A DNA stretch of 64,000 nt from NCBI RefSeq assembly GCF_024703995.1, contig NZ_JAMXQV010000001.1, positions 1 through 64,000 on the forward strand, read 5' to 3'. Of this stretch, positions 18,959-27,569 are shown one piece after another. The position numbers and the translations under genes are program-made. Numbering within the stretch: the stretch's first letter is position 1; every line of letters begins with the position of its first letter. The notes under the pieces were generated by a model. It worked only from the letters and a program-made list of their open reading frames with translations. It was not told where the DNA came from and searched no databases. Origin of the DNA: Amycolatopsis iheyensis. GTDB taxonomy: Bacteria; Actinomycetota; Actinomycetes; Mycobacteriales; Pseudonocardiaceae.

Positions 18959-19950
18959 GGCCGGCGCAGCTCGAGCAGTGCGTCGACCAGCGGGCCGAGA
19001 TCGAGGCCGTTCACGGTGAGCACGGTGTCGACGACGTCGGCGCGGAAGGCCCCGACGCCGTGCGTGGCGCCGAGCATCGCCCCGCAGATCGCCGCGACCG
19101 TGTCGGTGTCGCCGCCAAGCCCGGCGGCCAGGCGCAACGCCGCGGGCGGGTCGTCGCCCACGGCCTCGGCCAGCGCGAACGCGGCCACGACGGACTCCTG
19201 CGACGCGACCGAAGTGCCGATCACCCGGGCGACCGCGTCGGCGACGGCGGCCGGCGCCATGCCCCGCACCCAGCCGCGGGCCCAGCGGATCCGCGCGGCG
19301 ATCTCCCCGCCGGCCGCCCAGTGCCCGCGTTCCCCGCCGACGACGGCGGCGCGCTCGCCCGCGTCGAGGGCTTCCGCGCGGCTCGCGCCGTCGACCCCGG
19401 CGGAGACGACGGCCGCGACCGCGGCGGCGGACGCGATGCCGAGGCTGGTGTTGTGCGTGACCCGCGCGGTCGCGGCGACGGCGTCGACCAGCGTGTGGAG
19501 GTCTTCGGCCGGGGTCGCGATGCCGACCGGCGTGACACGCATGGCGGCGCCGTTGGTGGTGCCGGCGCGGCCGGCCTCATCGGCCGGGACACCGTCCTGG
19601 AGCCGGGAAAGCGCGCGTTTCGTCGACGGCCCGAGCAGGTCGGCGGAGCCGCGGCGGACCATGTCCGCCTCCCACGCGAGCAGGGCCTCGGCGAAGGCGT
19701 GCGGGTCGACGGTGCCGCGGCCGTCGATGAGCAGCCGGGCCAGCAGGAGCGCCTGCTCGGTGTCGTCGGTGATCGACCCGGCTGGCATCGAAGGCGCGAC
19801 CGGCTGCTCGGCGACGGCGGTGAGCAGGCCGGTGACCGGCCCGTAGGCGGCGGCGATCGCGGCGCGGGACATGGACTGCGTCGGCATGCCGAGTGCGTCG
19901 CCGACGGCGAGCCCGGTGAACGCGCCGAGCGCCCGGTCCCGCGCGTTCAC
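18955..19950 (-). CDS. ADP-ribosylglycohydrolase-family enzyme
   Basis: 331 residues from the GTG at 19950 (GTGA overlap with the regulator stop). The paired metal-binding motifs of the DraG/ARH family are present: TDDTEQ near residue 62 and GGDTDTVAAI near 285, which bind two Mg ions and the ribose. The family cleaves N- or O-glycosidic bonds to ADP-ribose; some members act on free nucleosides. Equivalent to YegU in E. coli. Probably releases a ribosyl product that the kinase next door phosphorylates. Confidence 0.9.
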   Translation of the reverse strand: MNARDRALGAFTGLAVGDALGMPTQSMSRAAIAAAYGPVTGLLTAVAEQPVAPSMPAGSITDDTEQALLLARLLIDGRGTVDPHAFAEALLAWEADMVRRGSADLLGPSTKRALSRLQDGVPADEAGRAGTTNGAAMRVTPVGIATPAEDLHTLVDAVAATARVTHNTSLGIASAAAVAAVVSAGVDGASRAEALDAGERAAVVGGERGHWAAGGEIAARIRWARGWVRGMAPAAVADAVARVIGTSVASQESVVAAFALAEAVGDDPPAALRLAAGLGGDTDTVAAICGAMLGATHGVGAFRADVVDTVLTVNGLDLGPLVDALLELRRP

Positions 19951-20645
19951 CGGTGTCCGAAGGTGAGGTGGAACTGGAAGCGGTCCGGGTCGAGCAGGCT
20001 CACGACGCGCTCCACGAGCCGGCCTTCGGCGTCGACGGAGGTGCGTTCGGCGCGGAGGAAGAGCTCGCCGATCGAACGGCCGAGGAGCTCCGCGGCGCAG
20101 ACGTCGAGGCGTTCGGTGCTGATCCACTGGTCGCCACCGGTGGAGATCCGGCCGGCGGCTTCGAGGGTCTTGGTCAGGGAGCCGTCGCGCAGGCCCGTTT
20201 CGGGGAGGTCGGCGAGCAGCCCGACGGCGGGCACGGTGGCGGTTTCGAGCGAGACGCCGCGCTCGTGCTCCCGCCGCAGCCGCCGGACGGCGACGTAGGC
20301 CGGCTCGCCGAACTCCTCTTCGAGGGCGCGGTCTTCGACCGTCTCGATGCCGATGAGCTCGGTGGTGACGGGCGCGCCGGCGTCGGCGAAGGCGCGGGCC
20401 CAGCCGATCCGCTGGTCGAGCTGGACGCCGTCGAAGGTGACGAACGAGCCGACACCGGCCTGGGTGGAGATGAGCTCGAGCTGCTGGAGTTCGGACAACG
20501 CGCTGCGGACGGTGCCGCGGCTGACCTGGTAGCGCAGGGCGAGCTGGTTCTCGCCGGGGAGCCGTTCGCCGTGGGCGAGCCGCCCGGACCGGATCAGGTC
20601 GGTGAGGTCGCCGACCAGCTGCTGCCGCTTGCTGTACATGTACAC
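19947..20645 (-). CDS. GntR/HutC-family repressor of the salvage operon
   Basis: 232 residues: a winged helix at 5-70 (LPGENQLALRYQVSRGTVRSAL) and a UTRA ligand-binding domain (about 90-225). GTG at 20645 or ATG at 20639. It is the first gene of the operon and its own start lies within three TGTACA elements, so it is probably an autorepressor that senses a pathway metabolite, as YegW is presumed to. Confidence 0.9.
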   Translation of the reverse strand: MYMYSKRQQLVGDLTDLIRSGRLAHGERLPGENQLALRYQVSRGTVRSALSELQQLELISTQAGVGSFVTFDGVQLDQRIGWARAFADAGAPVTTELIGIETVEDRALEEEFGEPAYVAVRRLRREHERGVSLETATVPAVGLLADLPETGLRDGSLTKTLEAAGRISTGGDQWISTERLDVCAAELLGRSIGELFLRAERTSVDAEGRLVERVVSLLDPDRFQFHLTFGHR

Positions 20646-20654
20646 ACCTGTACA
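20633..20654 (-). promoter_or_regulatory. Candidate GntR operator (three TGTACA sites)
   Basis: TGTACA, self-complementary, occurs at 20633, 20639 and 20649. The cluster covers the start codon of the gntR gene, the expected place for autoregulation. Confidence 0.55.
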
Positions 20655-20707
20655 CCCTGGGGTTTCCGCTGGTCAAGGGGGTGAGCGGTAAACCCGGCCC
20701 CGCTGAC

Positions 20708-21355
20708 TCAGGCGGCGACGAGCTCGCGGGGCTGCGCTTCGCGAGCCACCATCTCGCCGGCGGCCTTCGCGAACGCCCCCGAGAGCACCATGATCACCGC
20801 GAACGAGCCGACGAAGATGACCGTGCTCAGCCAGACCATCGTCGAGACGGGCAGCGTGAAGGCGCCGAACACCCGAGCCGCGCTCTCCAGGATGAAGCCG
20901 ACGCCCCAGATGAAGCTGCTTCGGCGCACGACGTTCGTGAAGCGCGAGTTGTGCTGCAGGCGTTCCCAGGCGGCTTCGTGGTCGGCCTTGCCGTGGGTGA
21001 GGAACGGGCGGAGCGCCTTCGTCATGATCGGCTGCGCGGTGAACGCCGAGATCAGGATGACCAGGCCGGTGATGCCGCTGCCGATCGAGTCCTTGGCGAT
21101 CATCATGCGGGCGTCGCCGGAGACGAACGTCAGCAGCATCCCGACGACGTTGGTCACCAGCACGACGAGCGCGAGCCCGTTGATGGTCCGGTTCTTGGCG
21201 AACTGGTAGAGCGTCCGGGCCAGCGGGAAGACACCGGAAAGCGCGAGGGCGGTGAAGTCGCTCGCGCCGAGCGCGTGGAGCCCGTAGTAGACGCCGAGCG
21301 GAACGGCGATCTCGATGCCGAGGGTCTGGACCAGGGAGGCGCTTTCGTTCTTCAT
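20708..21355 (-). CDS. VC0807-family membrane protein
   Basis: 215 residues from the ATG at 21355, with five to six hydrophobic segments (IEIAVPLGVYYGLHAL, INGLALVVLVTNVVG, ITGLVILISAF). It resembles the VC0807/septation-protein-A-like membrane family whose role is unknown. The start has no strong Shine-Dalgarno, so the upstream in-frame starts cannot be excluded. Confidence 0.7.
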   Translation of the reverse strand: MKNESASLVQTLGIEIAVPLGVYYGLHALGASDFTALALSGVFPLARTLYQFAKNRTINGLALVVLVTNVVGMLLTFVSGDARMMIAKDSIGSGITGLVILISAFTAQPIMTKALRPFLTHGKADHEAAWERLQHNSRFTNVVRRSSFIWGVGFILESAARVFGAFTLPVSTMVWLSTVIFVGSFAVIMVLSGAFAKAAGEMVAREAQPRELVAA

Positions 21356-21561
21356 GCAAGGAGCTTGTCGCGGCGAGGGCTTCGCCGAGGATGCCGTCCG
21401 CCACGACTTCGGGCTGACAGATGTCACGGCCGGCTTGCTAGAGTCGTCGTCGCGACTGAGCTGCCGTTCGTGGGGCGCGGCAGCGCGACAGGGTCGTTAG
21501 TGCTGAGGAGGGGACACCTCGGCCTACCCAGTGGAAACGCTGGTCGGGTCGGTCTGGCGTG

Positions 21562-21589
21562 CCTTGCCCACCCGATCGGGTAGGCAAGG
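21562..21589 (+). promoter_or_regulatory. 28-bp palindrome covering a ribosome binding site
   Basis: CCTTGCCCACCCGA is followed directly by TCGGGTAGGCAAGG, a palindrome with one mismatched pair. The right arm contains the AAGG of the AAGGAG site for the small gene at 21598. It could be a dimeric repressor operator or an mRNA structure masking the site. Confidence 0.5.
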
Positions 21590-21597
21590 AGTGGCGC

Positions 21598-21789
21598 ATG
21601 GCAGCCGGATTTCCCGAGCTCGCGGCCATCGTGACGGCGAGTGGCATCGCCGTCGGATCCGTCGTCCGGCCGCTCTGCAAGTGGCTGACCGCGAAGACCC
21701 TCGTGGCCAAGGCGCGGCCGGAAGACATCCCCGAGATCGCGAAGGCGTTGCACCCGCCGCTCGGGATCAAGCGTCGCGAGCCATCGTGA
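21598..21789 (+). CDS. Small hypothetical protein (63 aa)
   Basis: ATG preceded by AAGGAG. One weakly hydrophobic segment (ELAAIVTASGIAVGSVV) and a basic C-terminus (GIKRREPS). No recognised family. Possibly a membrane-associated peptide; it is divergent from the VC0807-like gene and sits under a strong palindrome. Confidence 0.6.
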   Translation: MAAGFPELAAIVTASGIAVGSVVRPLCKWLTAKTLVAKARPEDIPEIAKALHPPLGIKRREPS

Positions 21790-21826
21790 CGCCTCACGTT
21801 CCGTGGGGCTGCGTCGTCGGGGCGGC

Positions 21827-22228
21827 ATGGGAACGTTCTTGCGCGTCACGATCGGCCTGCAGACCCTGGTCACCTTCCTCGCGCCGGTCACCGCCGGCCT
21901 GCTGCTGACCGTGCCCAGCGGGAAGGCGCTGCACAGCGCTTCGGCGTACACGCTGTTCGTGGTGGCGGTGGTGCACGTCGTCGCCGCGGTGCTCGCGTGG
22001 CGGCCGGGTGGTGGTCCGGCGCGGCCGATCCTCTCCGCCGCCTTGTTCCTCGGGCTCGTGTCCGCGCAGGTGGTGCTCGGGATCGCGCACGTGAAGACCG
22101 TGCACGTCCCGCTGGGGGTGCTGCTGTTCGGCTTCAGCCTGTTGCAGCTCAGCCGCCCGAGTGCATGTCTTCCGCCTCGGGGACGCAGTCGTCGTCCGGG
22201 TCGTCGAGCCAGCCGTGCGGCAGCGTGA
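21827..22228 (+). CDS. Four-span membrane protein with conserved-looking histidines
   Basis: 133 residues from ATG 21827, four hydrophobic helices (about 3-27, 38-60, 68-93, 98-115). Histidines lie in or near the spans (ALHSAS, VVHVVAA, GIAHVKTVHVPLG), suggesting heme or quinone contact, but the family was not identified. Its last 80 nt overlap the 3' end of the convergent dus gene, giving an Arg-rich tail. Confidence 0.6.
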   Translation: MGTFLRVTIGLQTLVTFLAPVTAGLLLTVPSGKALHSASAYTLFVVAVVHVVAAVLAWRPGGGPARPILSAALFLGLVSAQVVLGIAHVKTVHVPLGVLLFGFSLLQLSRPSACLPPRGRSRRPGRRASRAAA

Positions 22229-23288
22229 CCTTGCCCGGTGAGCCCTGACGGCCGCGGGGGCCGTCGGCGTTGTCGGGGAAGGGGGCGTCGTGGTCGAGGC
22301 GGCCGATGAGGTCGTCCAGCTCGGGGAGACCGGAGACCATCGCGAAGCCGCGGCGCAGTTCGGAGCCGACCGGGAAGTTCATGAAGTACCAGGCCATGTG
22401 CTTGCGCAGGTCGCGTAGGGCCTTCGTCTCGCCGTCGTGGGAGATGAGCAGCTCGGCGTGGCGGCGCAGGACCCGGGCCACCTCGCCCAGGTTGGGCGGG
22501 GTCGGCAGCGGGCGCCCGGCGAAAGCCGCCTCGAGCTCGCCGAACAGCCACGGCCGGCCCAGGCAACCCCGGCCGACGACCACGCCGTCGCAGCCCGTCT
22601 CCTCGACCATGCGCAGGGCGTCGCCGGCGCTGAAGATGTCGCCGTTGCCCAGCACCGGGATGCTGGTCACGGTCTCCTTGAGCGCCGTGATCTTCGTCCA
22701 GTCGGCCTGGCCCGAGTAGCGCTGCGCGGCGGTGCGCGCGTGCAGGCTGACCGCGGCGGCGCCCTCGGCTTCGGCGATGCGGCCGGCGTCGAGGTAGGTG
22801 CGGTGGTCGTCGTCGATGCCGATGCGGAACTTGACGGTGAACGGCACGTCGCCGGCGGCCTTGACGGACTCGCGCACGATGGCCTCGAACAGCTTCCGCT
22901 TGAACGGCAGCGCGGCCCCGCCGCCCTTGCGCGTCACCTTCGCGACGGGACAGCCGAAGTTGGAGTCGACGTGGTCGGCGAGGCCCTCGCCGACGATGAT
23001 CCGGACGGCTTCGGCCATCGTCTTCGGGTCGACGCCGTAGAGCTGCATGGACCGGGGCTTTTCGTCGGCCCCGAAGGTCATCATGTGCATGGTGCCGGGG
23101 TGTCGTTCGACGACGGCGCGGGCGGTGATCATCTCGCACACGTAGATGCCGGCGCCGTACTCGGCGCACAGCTGCCGGAAGGCGACGTTGGTGATGCCGG
23201 CCATGGGCGCGAGCACGACCGGCGGATCGACCTCGTAGGGGCCGATCTTCAGGGCGGGCTTGCTCAGGGTGGCGGTCACGTCCTCCAT
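22149..23288 (-). CDS. dus: tRNA-dihydrouridine synthase
   Basis: 379 residues: FMN-binding TIM barrel (about 20-260; LAPMAGITNVAFR, the catalytic Cys in SNFGCPVAKV, GNGDIFS and VVVGRGCLGRPWLF) and a helical tRNA-binding domain. It reduces uridine to dihydrouridine in the D-loop of tRNA using NADPH. Equivalent by sequence and position to Rv0823c. The acidic C-terminal tail is lineage-specific. Confidence 0.94.
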   Translation of the reverse strand: MEDVTATLSKPALKIGPYEVDPPVVLAPMAGITNVAFRQLCAEYGAGIYVCEMITARAVVERHPGTMHMMTFGADEKPRSMQLYGVDPKTMAEAVRIIVGEGLADHVDSNFGCPVAKVTRKGGGAALPFKRKLFEAIVRESVKAAGDVPFTVKFRIGIDDDHRTYLDAGRIAEAEGAAAVSLHARTAAQRYSGQADWTKITALKETVTSIPVLGNGDIFSAGDALRMVEETGCDGVVVGRGCLGRPWLFGELEAAFAGRPLPTPPNLGEVARVLRRHAELLISHDGETKALRDLRKHMAWYFMNFPVGSELRRGFAMVSGLPELDDLIGRLDHDAPFPDNADGPRGRQGSPGKVTLPHGWLDDPDDDCVPEAEDMHSGG

Positions 23289-23399
23289 TGTCGCCTGTGG
23301 TGTCGATCACGTCGACCAGGGGTTCCGGGGCGGCTTCACGGACGAGAACGATTCGACTACCCTGGGTGCGATCTTCGTCGCCGCAGCAGGGAGATGGTC

Positions 23400-24236
23400 G
23401 TGTCAGCCGAGGTGGGGGGCGGGCGGAACGCACCCGTCGGGGTCGATCCGAGCCGGGCCAGCGTCGCGCGGATGTACGACTACGTGCTCGGCGGCAAGGA
23501 CCACTACCAGGTCGACCGCGACGAGCTCGAGCGGCTGCGGAGGGTGATGCCCGAGGTCGCCGACCTCGCGCTGGAGAACCGCCGGTACCTGATCCGCGTC
23601 TGCCGGTTCCTGGCCGAGCAGGCCGGCATCGACCAGTACCTCGACTGCGGCTCCGGCCTGCCGACCACGGAAAACGTGCACCAGGTGGTCCAGCGCGTCG
23701 ACAAGCTGTCAAAGGTGGTCTACGTCGACAACGACCCGGTCGTGGTCGCGCACGGCCGCGCTTTGCTGGAGGAGAACGACCGCACGCGCTTCATCGCGGG
23801 CGACATCTTCGAGCCCAAGACGATCCTCGGCGACGACGTCGTCCAGCAGCACCTCGACTGGTCCCGCCCGATCGCGCTGATGTTCGTGGCGACGCTGCAC
23901 CACCACAAGGGCGACCGCCACCGCCCGGCCGAGATCATGCGCGAGTACGTCGACGCGCTGCCGCCGGGTTCGTTCGTCGCCGTCTCGCACCTGTTCGACC
24001 CGGGCGAGGGCGGTGACCACGAGACGATGGCGGCGTTCCAGCAGGCCGTGGCCAGCGGGTCCCTCGGGGGCGCGACCGCGCGCACCAAGGGGGAGATCGA
24101 GGAGCTGCTGCCGGGGCTCGAGCTGGTGCCGCCGGGGGTCGTGCTGCTGGCGAACTGGTGGTCGGACGGGCCCAACCTGAAGCCGTTGAACGCCGCCCAG
24201 CGGCTGATCGCGGGGGTCGTCGCCCGCAAGCCGTGA
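23400..24236 (+). CDS. SAM-dependent methyltransferase (DUF574 family)
   Basis: About 278 residues. The family signature is clear: SRASVARMYDYVLGGKDHY at the N-terminus, then YLDCGSGLPTTENVHQV and VVYVDNDPVVVAHGRALL for SAM binding. GTG 23400 has GGGAG at good spacing; ATG 23394 touches that site. These paralogues are very numerous in actinomycetes and their substrates are unknown. Confidence 0.88.
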   Translation: MSAEVGGGRNAPVGVDPSRASVARMYDYVLGGKDHYQVDRDELERLRRVMPEVADLALENRRYLIRVCRFLAEQAGIDQYLDCGSGLPTTENVHQVVQRVDKLSKVVYVDNDPVVVAHGRALLEENDRTRFIAGDIFEPKTILGDDVVQQHLDWSRPIALMFVATLHHHKGDRHRPAEIMREYVDALPPGSFVAVSHLFDPGEGGDHETMAAFQQAVASGSLGGATARTKGEIEELLPGLELVPPGVVLLANWWSDGPNLKPLNAAQRLIAGVVARKP

Positions 24237-24315
24237 CGTCCGCGACCAGGACGTGACCGGGGTTTGAGTAGTGCTACGGATCCGCTCGCGGGCGTGATGC
24301 CCGACTCTGTCCGGT

Positions 24316-26100
24316 ATGACCACCGAAGCAGATGTGCTCCTCCGGCTCGCCGGCGAGATCGACGACTTGGGGCGTCGTCTCGCGCTGGTGGGCTCCGAGC
24401 TGCGGACCGTTCGGGCCGAACAGCCCCAGCCGGCCCCGCAACCCGCGCCGCAACCCCAGCAACCGCAGCAGCAGCCCTGGCCGCACCCCATGCCGCCGCC
24501 TCCGCCGTGGCCGCAGCACCAGTGGCAGCCGCCGCAGCAGCCGTACTTCCCGCCACCGCCACCGGTTCCGCGGCAGACGCTCGGCGAGAAGCTCGGCAAG
24601 GAAGGCGCCGGCAGCCGGGTCCTCGCCTGGGTCGGTGGGGCGGTCACGCTGCTCGGCGTCGTCCTGCTGCTCGTCCTCGCCGTGCAACGCGGATGGCTCG
24701 GGCCGCTGCCGCGGGTGCTCGTCGGGGCCGGCTTCGGGCTCGCGCTGACCGGCGCCGGGGTGTGGCTGCACCGCAAGCCCGCCGGGCGCACCGGGGCCTT
24801 CGCCCTCGCCGCCACCGGGATCGCCACCCTCTACCTCGACGCGGTCGCGGCGACGTCGCTCTACGAGTTCCTGCCCGTGCTCGCCGGGCTCGCCGCCGGG
24901 CTGGCCGTCGCCGTCGGCGGGTTGCTCGTCGCCGTCCGGTGGGAGTCGCCGCTGCTCGCCTCCGCCGTTGTCGTCGGCTGTGTCGTCTGCGCGCCGATGA
25001 TCACCCGCGGCTTCACCGCCGAACTGGTCACCTTCCTGCTGATGGTCCAACTGGCGACGACGCCGGTGCAGCTGCGCCGCGACTGGTCGTCGCTCACCCT
25101 CGCCGCCGGGATCCCGCCGCTGTTCGCCGCCGTGATCAGCACGGCCGTGCTCGGCGCCGGCGGCAGCTGGGCCAACACCGCCGCGGCCGGGGCCGCCGGT
25201 GTCATCGGCGCCGCCCTCGCGTTGATCGTCTTGCGCCGTCGCGAAAACGACCCCGCCGCGCTCTCCGTGCTGGCGACGTCCGTGCTCCCGACGCTCCTGG
25301 CGGCCGCGCTGCTGCCGAAGTCGCAGGCAGTGCCGATCGCCGCCGGTGCGGGGGTCCTCCTGCTCGCCGTCTGGGCCACGCGCCGCTGGTGGCCGGGGCT
25401 CGCCGGGCAGCTGGCCGGGATCGCCGGCCTGCTCGCGATCCTGCAGGCGACCGTCACCCAGTTCGACGGCGCGGCTCGCGCCGGGGTCCTGCTCGGCGAG
25501 GCGCTGCTGCTGGTCGTGGCCGCGGTGGCCGGGCGCAACCGGCTCGCGCTCGGCGGCGCGCTCGGGTTCGCGGCCCTCGGCGGGCTGATCGGCGTGGTCC
25601 TCGACGTCACGCCGGCGCTGCTGATCCTCGACCGGCCGCGCCCGGCCACCGAGCTCGTGGGCGCGCTCGCGGTGTCCGCGCTGATCCTCGCGGTGTCGGT
25701 GGCGCTGCCGTGGGCGGCGACCCGGCTCGAGGTGTTCCGCGGCCCGGCCGACGACCTGCCGGTGTGGCTGCTCGCCGGGATTTCGGCGCTGTACGGCGCC
25801 GCCGGGATCGTGCTGTGCGGCTCGCTGCTGGCCATCCCCGGCCGGACCGGGTTCGTCACGGGCCACGCGCTGATCACCGTGTCCTGGACGGTCGCGGCAC
25901 TCGTCCTGCTGCTGCGCGGCATCGACGCCGTCGCCTTCCGCGTGATCGGGCTGGTCCTGGTCGGCGCGGCCGTGCTCAAGCTGGTGCTGTTCGACCTGTC
26001 GGCGCTGGACGGCCTCGCGCGGGTCGGCGCGTTCCTCGGCGCGGGGCTGGTGCTGCTCGCGGCCGGCACACATTACGCAAAGCGGCTGGCGTCGCGTTAG
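24316..26100 (+). CDS. DUF2339 multi-span membrane protein
   Basis: 594 residues. A short coiled head, a Pro/Gln-rich linker (about 35-85, many QPxP repeats) and then roughly 14 hydrophobic helices to the C-terminus, the architecture of DUF2339 proteins. Function unknown; an envelope role is assumed for the family. Confidence 0.85.
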   Translation: MTTEADVLLRLAGEIDDLGRRLALVGSELRTVRAEQPQPAPQPAPQPQQPQQQPWPHPMPPPPPWPQHQWQPPQQPYFPPPPPVPRQTLGEKLGKEGAGSRVLAWVGGAVTLLGVVLLLVLAVQRGWLGPLPRVLVGAGFGLALTGAGVWLHRKPAGRTGAFALAATGIATLYLDAVAATSLYEFLPVLAGLAAGLAVAVGGLLVAVRWESPLLASAVVVGCVVCAPMITRGFTAELVTFLLMVQLATTPVQLRRDWSSLTLAAGIPPLFAAVISTAVLGAGGSWANTAAAGAAGVIGAALALIVLRRRENDPAALSVLATSVLPTLLAAALLPKSQAVPIAAGAGVLLLAVWATRRWWPGLAGQLAGIAGLLAILQATVTQFDGAARAGVLLGEALLLVVAAVAGRNRLALGGALGFAALGGLIGVVLDVTPALLILDRPRPATELVGALAVSALILAVSVALPWAATRLEVFRGPADDLPVWLLAGISALYGAAGIVLCGSLLAIPGRTGFVTGHALITVSWTVAALVLLLRGIDAVAFRVIGLVLVGAAVLKLVLFDLSALDGLARVGAFLGAGLVLLAAGTHYAKRLASR

Positions 26101-26168
26101 AGCGGGAAGAATTGTCGGTGCCCTGTGGTTGTCTGGGTCACATCGACCGACGACCAGGGGGCACCGAC

Positions 26169-26558
26169 ATGGCAACTCCGAAACTCGCCGACCGCGCCAC
26201 CGAGAAGATCGGCTGGCTGACGACGGTGACACCGAAGGGCCGGCCCGCGCCGCGGCCGGTGTGGTTCGTCCTGGAGGGTGACGACGTCATCGTGTTCAGC
26301 CAGCCGGACACGGCGAAGCTGCGGCACATCGAGGCGAACGCCGACGTGAGCTTCCACTTCAACAGCGGCCAGTCCGGCGGCGACATCCTCGTGGTCAACG
26401 GCAAGGCGCACGTCGAGGAGGGCAAGGCTTCGGAAGCGCCCGGCTACCTCGACAAGTACGCGTCGTCCTACCCCGGGATCGGGCACACGGCGGAGTCGTT
26501 CGACGCCGAATACTCGGTCCGCCTCCGTGTGGTGCCCGAGCGTTCGTGGGGCTTCTGA
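26169..26558 (+). CDS. PPOX-class F420-dependent oxidoreductase
   Basis: 129 residues of split-barrel fold; motifs WLTTVTPKGRPAPRPVWF and FSQPDTAKLRHI resemble the M. tuberculosis Rv3369 group, which uses deazaflavin F420 or FMN. Cytoplasmic. The substrate is unknown. ATG 26169 starts 69 nt after the DUF2339 gene. Confidence 0.8.
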   Translation: MATPKLADRATEKIGWLTTVTPKGRPAPRPVWFVLEGDDVIVFSQPDTAKLRHIEANADVSFHFNSGQSGGDILVVNGKAHVEEGKASEAPGYLDKYASSYPGIGHTAESFDAEYSVRLRVVPERSWGF

Positions 26559-26595
26559 GGCGCGTTTCCGCCGGTCCGGCGGTTAGAGTCACCGG

Positions 26596-27084
26596 GTGGC
26601 CGAACACACCGGCGAGACCCGCAACGAGCAGCTGCAGCGCAACATCGGCGAGCTGCTGCAGGAGCTGCGGGTCGCGCAGGCCGGGGTGCAGATCCTCTTC
26701 GGGTTCCTGCTGTCGGTCGTGTTCACCGACCGGTTCCACGACGCCAGCGGGTTCGAGAAGTCGCTGCACCTGGCCGCGGTCGTGCTCGCGGTCGCGGCGA
26801 CCGCGCTGCTCACCGCGCCCGCGGCGTGGCACCGGCTGCTGTTCCGCACCGGCAGCCGGGAGCGGATCCTGACCGCCGGCAACCGGCTCGTGCTCGTCGG
26901 GCTCGTCTGTCTCGCCCTGGCGATCACCTCGACCGTCGCGTTGATCGCCAAGGTGGTCTACGGCGGGGTCGCCATGGTCGTGATGGCCGTGCTGGCCCTG
27001 CTGCTGTTCGGGCTGCTCTGGTTCGTCATGCCGTTCCGGCTCAACCCGGTGAACGGCGATCAGTTGACGGGCCCGCCCAAGTAA
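26596..27084 (+). CDS. DUF6328 membrane protein
   Basis: 162 residues, GTG start, four membrane spans with the conserved front NIGELLQELRVAQAGVQILF. A common actinobacterial membrane protein of unknown function. The last 25 nt overlap the convergent VOC gene. Confidence 0.8.
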   Translation: MAEHTGETRNEQLQRNIGELLQELRVAQAGVQILFGFLLSVVFTDRFHDASGFEKSLHLAAVVLAVAATALLTAPAAWHRLLFRTGSRERILTAGNRLVLVGLVCLALAITSTVALIAKVVYGGVAMVVMAVLALLLFGLLWFVMPFRLNPVNGDQLTGPPK

Positions 27085-27443
27085 AGCGTGTCCTCCTGCA
27101 CGAAGCAGAGCGGGTTGCCGAACGGGTCGTCCGCGTAGAACGACCGCTCGCCCCAGAACTGGGTTTCGATCGCGTCGTCGACCCAGCGCGGGCGCGCCTC
27201 GCGCACGCGCCGGAACGTCTCCTCGACGTCTTCGACCGCGAGGTAGACGATCCGCGGGTCCTTGCGCGGCCGCGGTTCGCGGGTCTCGAGCGGCGCCTCG
27301 ACGCAGGCCAGCACCACGCCGCCGCAGGTGAAGTAGTGCCGGTTGACCGCGATCCGCTCGCCGGGCTCGCCCAGGACCGCGGCGTAGAACGCGACGGCGA
27401 TCTCGATGTCGTCGACGGGCTGGATCAGCCGGAAAACCCGCAT
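27060..27443 (-). CDS. VOC/glyoxalase superfamily protein
   Basis: 127 residues from ATG 27443; paired beta-alpha-beta modules (PVDDIEIAVAFYAAVLG at the front, YADDPFGNPLCFVQED at the end) define the vicinal-oxygen-chelate fold. The putative metal ligands are the N-terminal region and the terminal Glu. Specific reaction unknown. Confidence 0.8.
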   Translation of the reverse strand: MRVFRLIQPVDDIEIAVAFYAAVLGEPGERIAVNRHYFTCGGVVLACVEAPLETREPRPRKDPRIVYLAVEDVEETFRRVREARPRWVDDAIETQFWGERSFYADDPFGNPLCFVQEDTLYLGGPVN

Positions 27444-27569
27444 CCGCGCACGATACCGCTGCCGGGCCCGGACTTGACAGTGGGTGGACAATAAAAAATC
27501 GACGTGCTCTCCGAAAGAAATAGGAGAACCCGCCGAATGTGTCATTAGTCTAACCGCTGTGAGGGGAAC

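Noticed and set aside
24274..26232. A 652-codon minus-strand frame
   Set aside because: Antisense to the DUF2339 gene, Arg/Gln/Gly-rich with no motifs.
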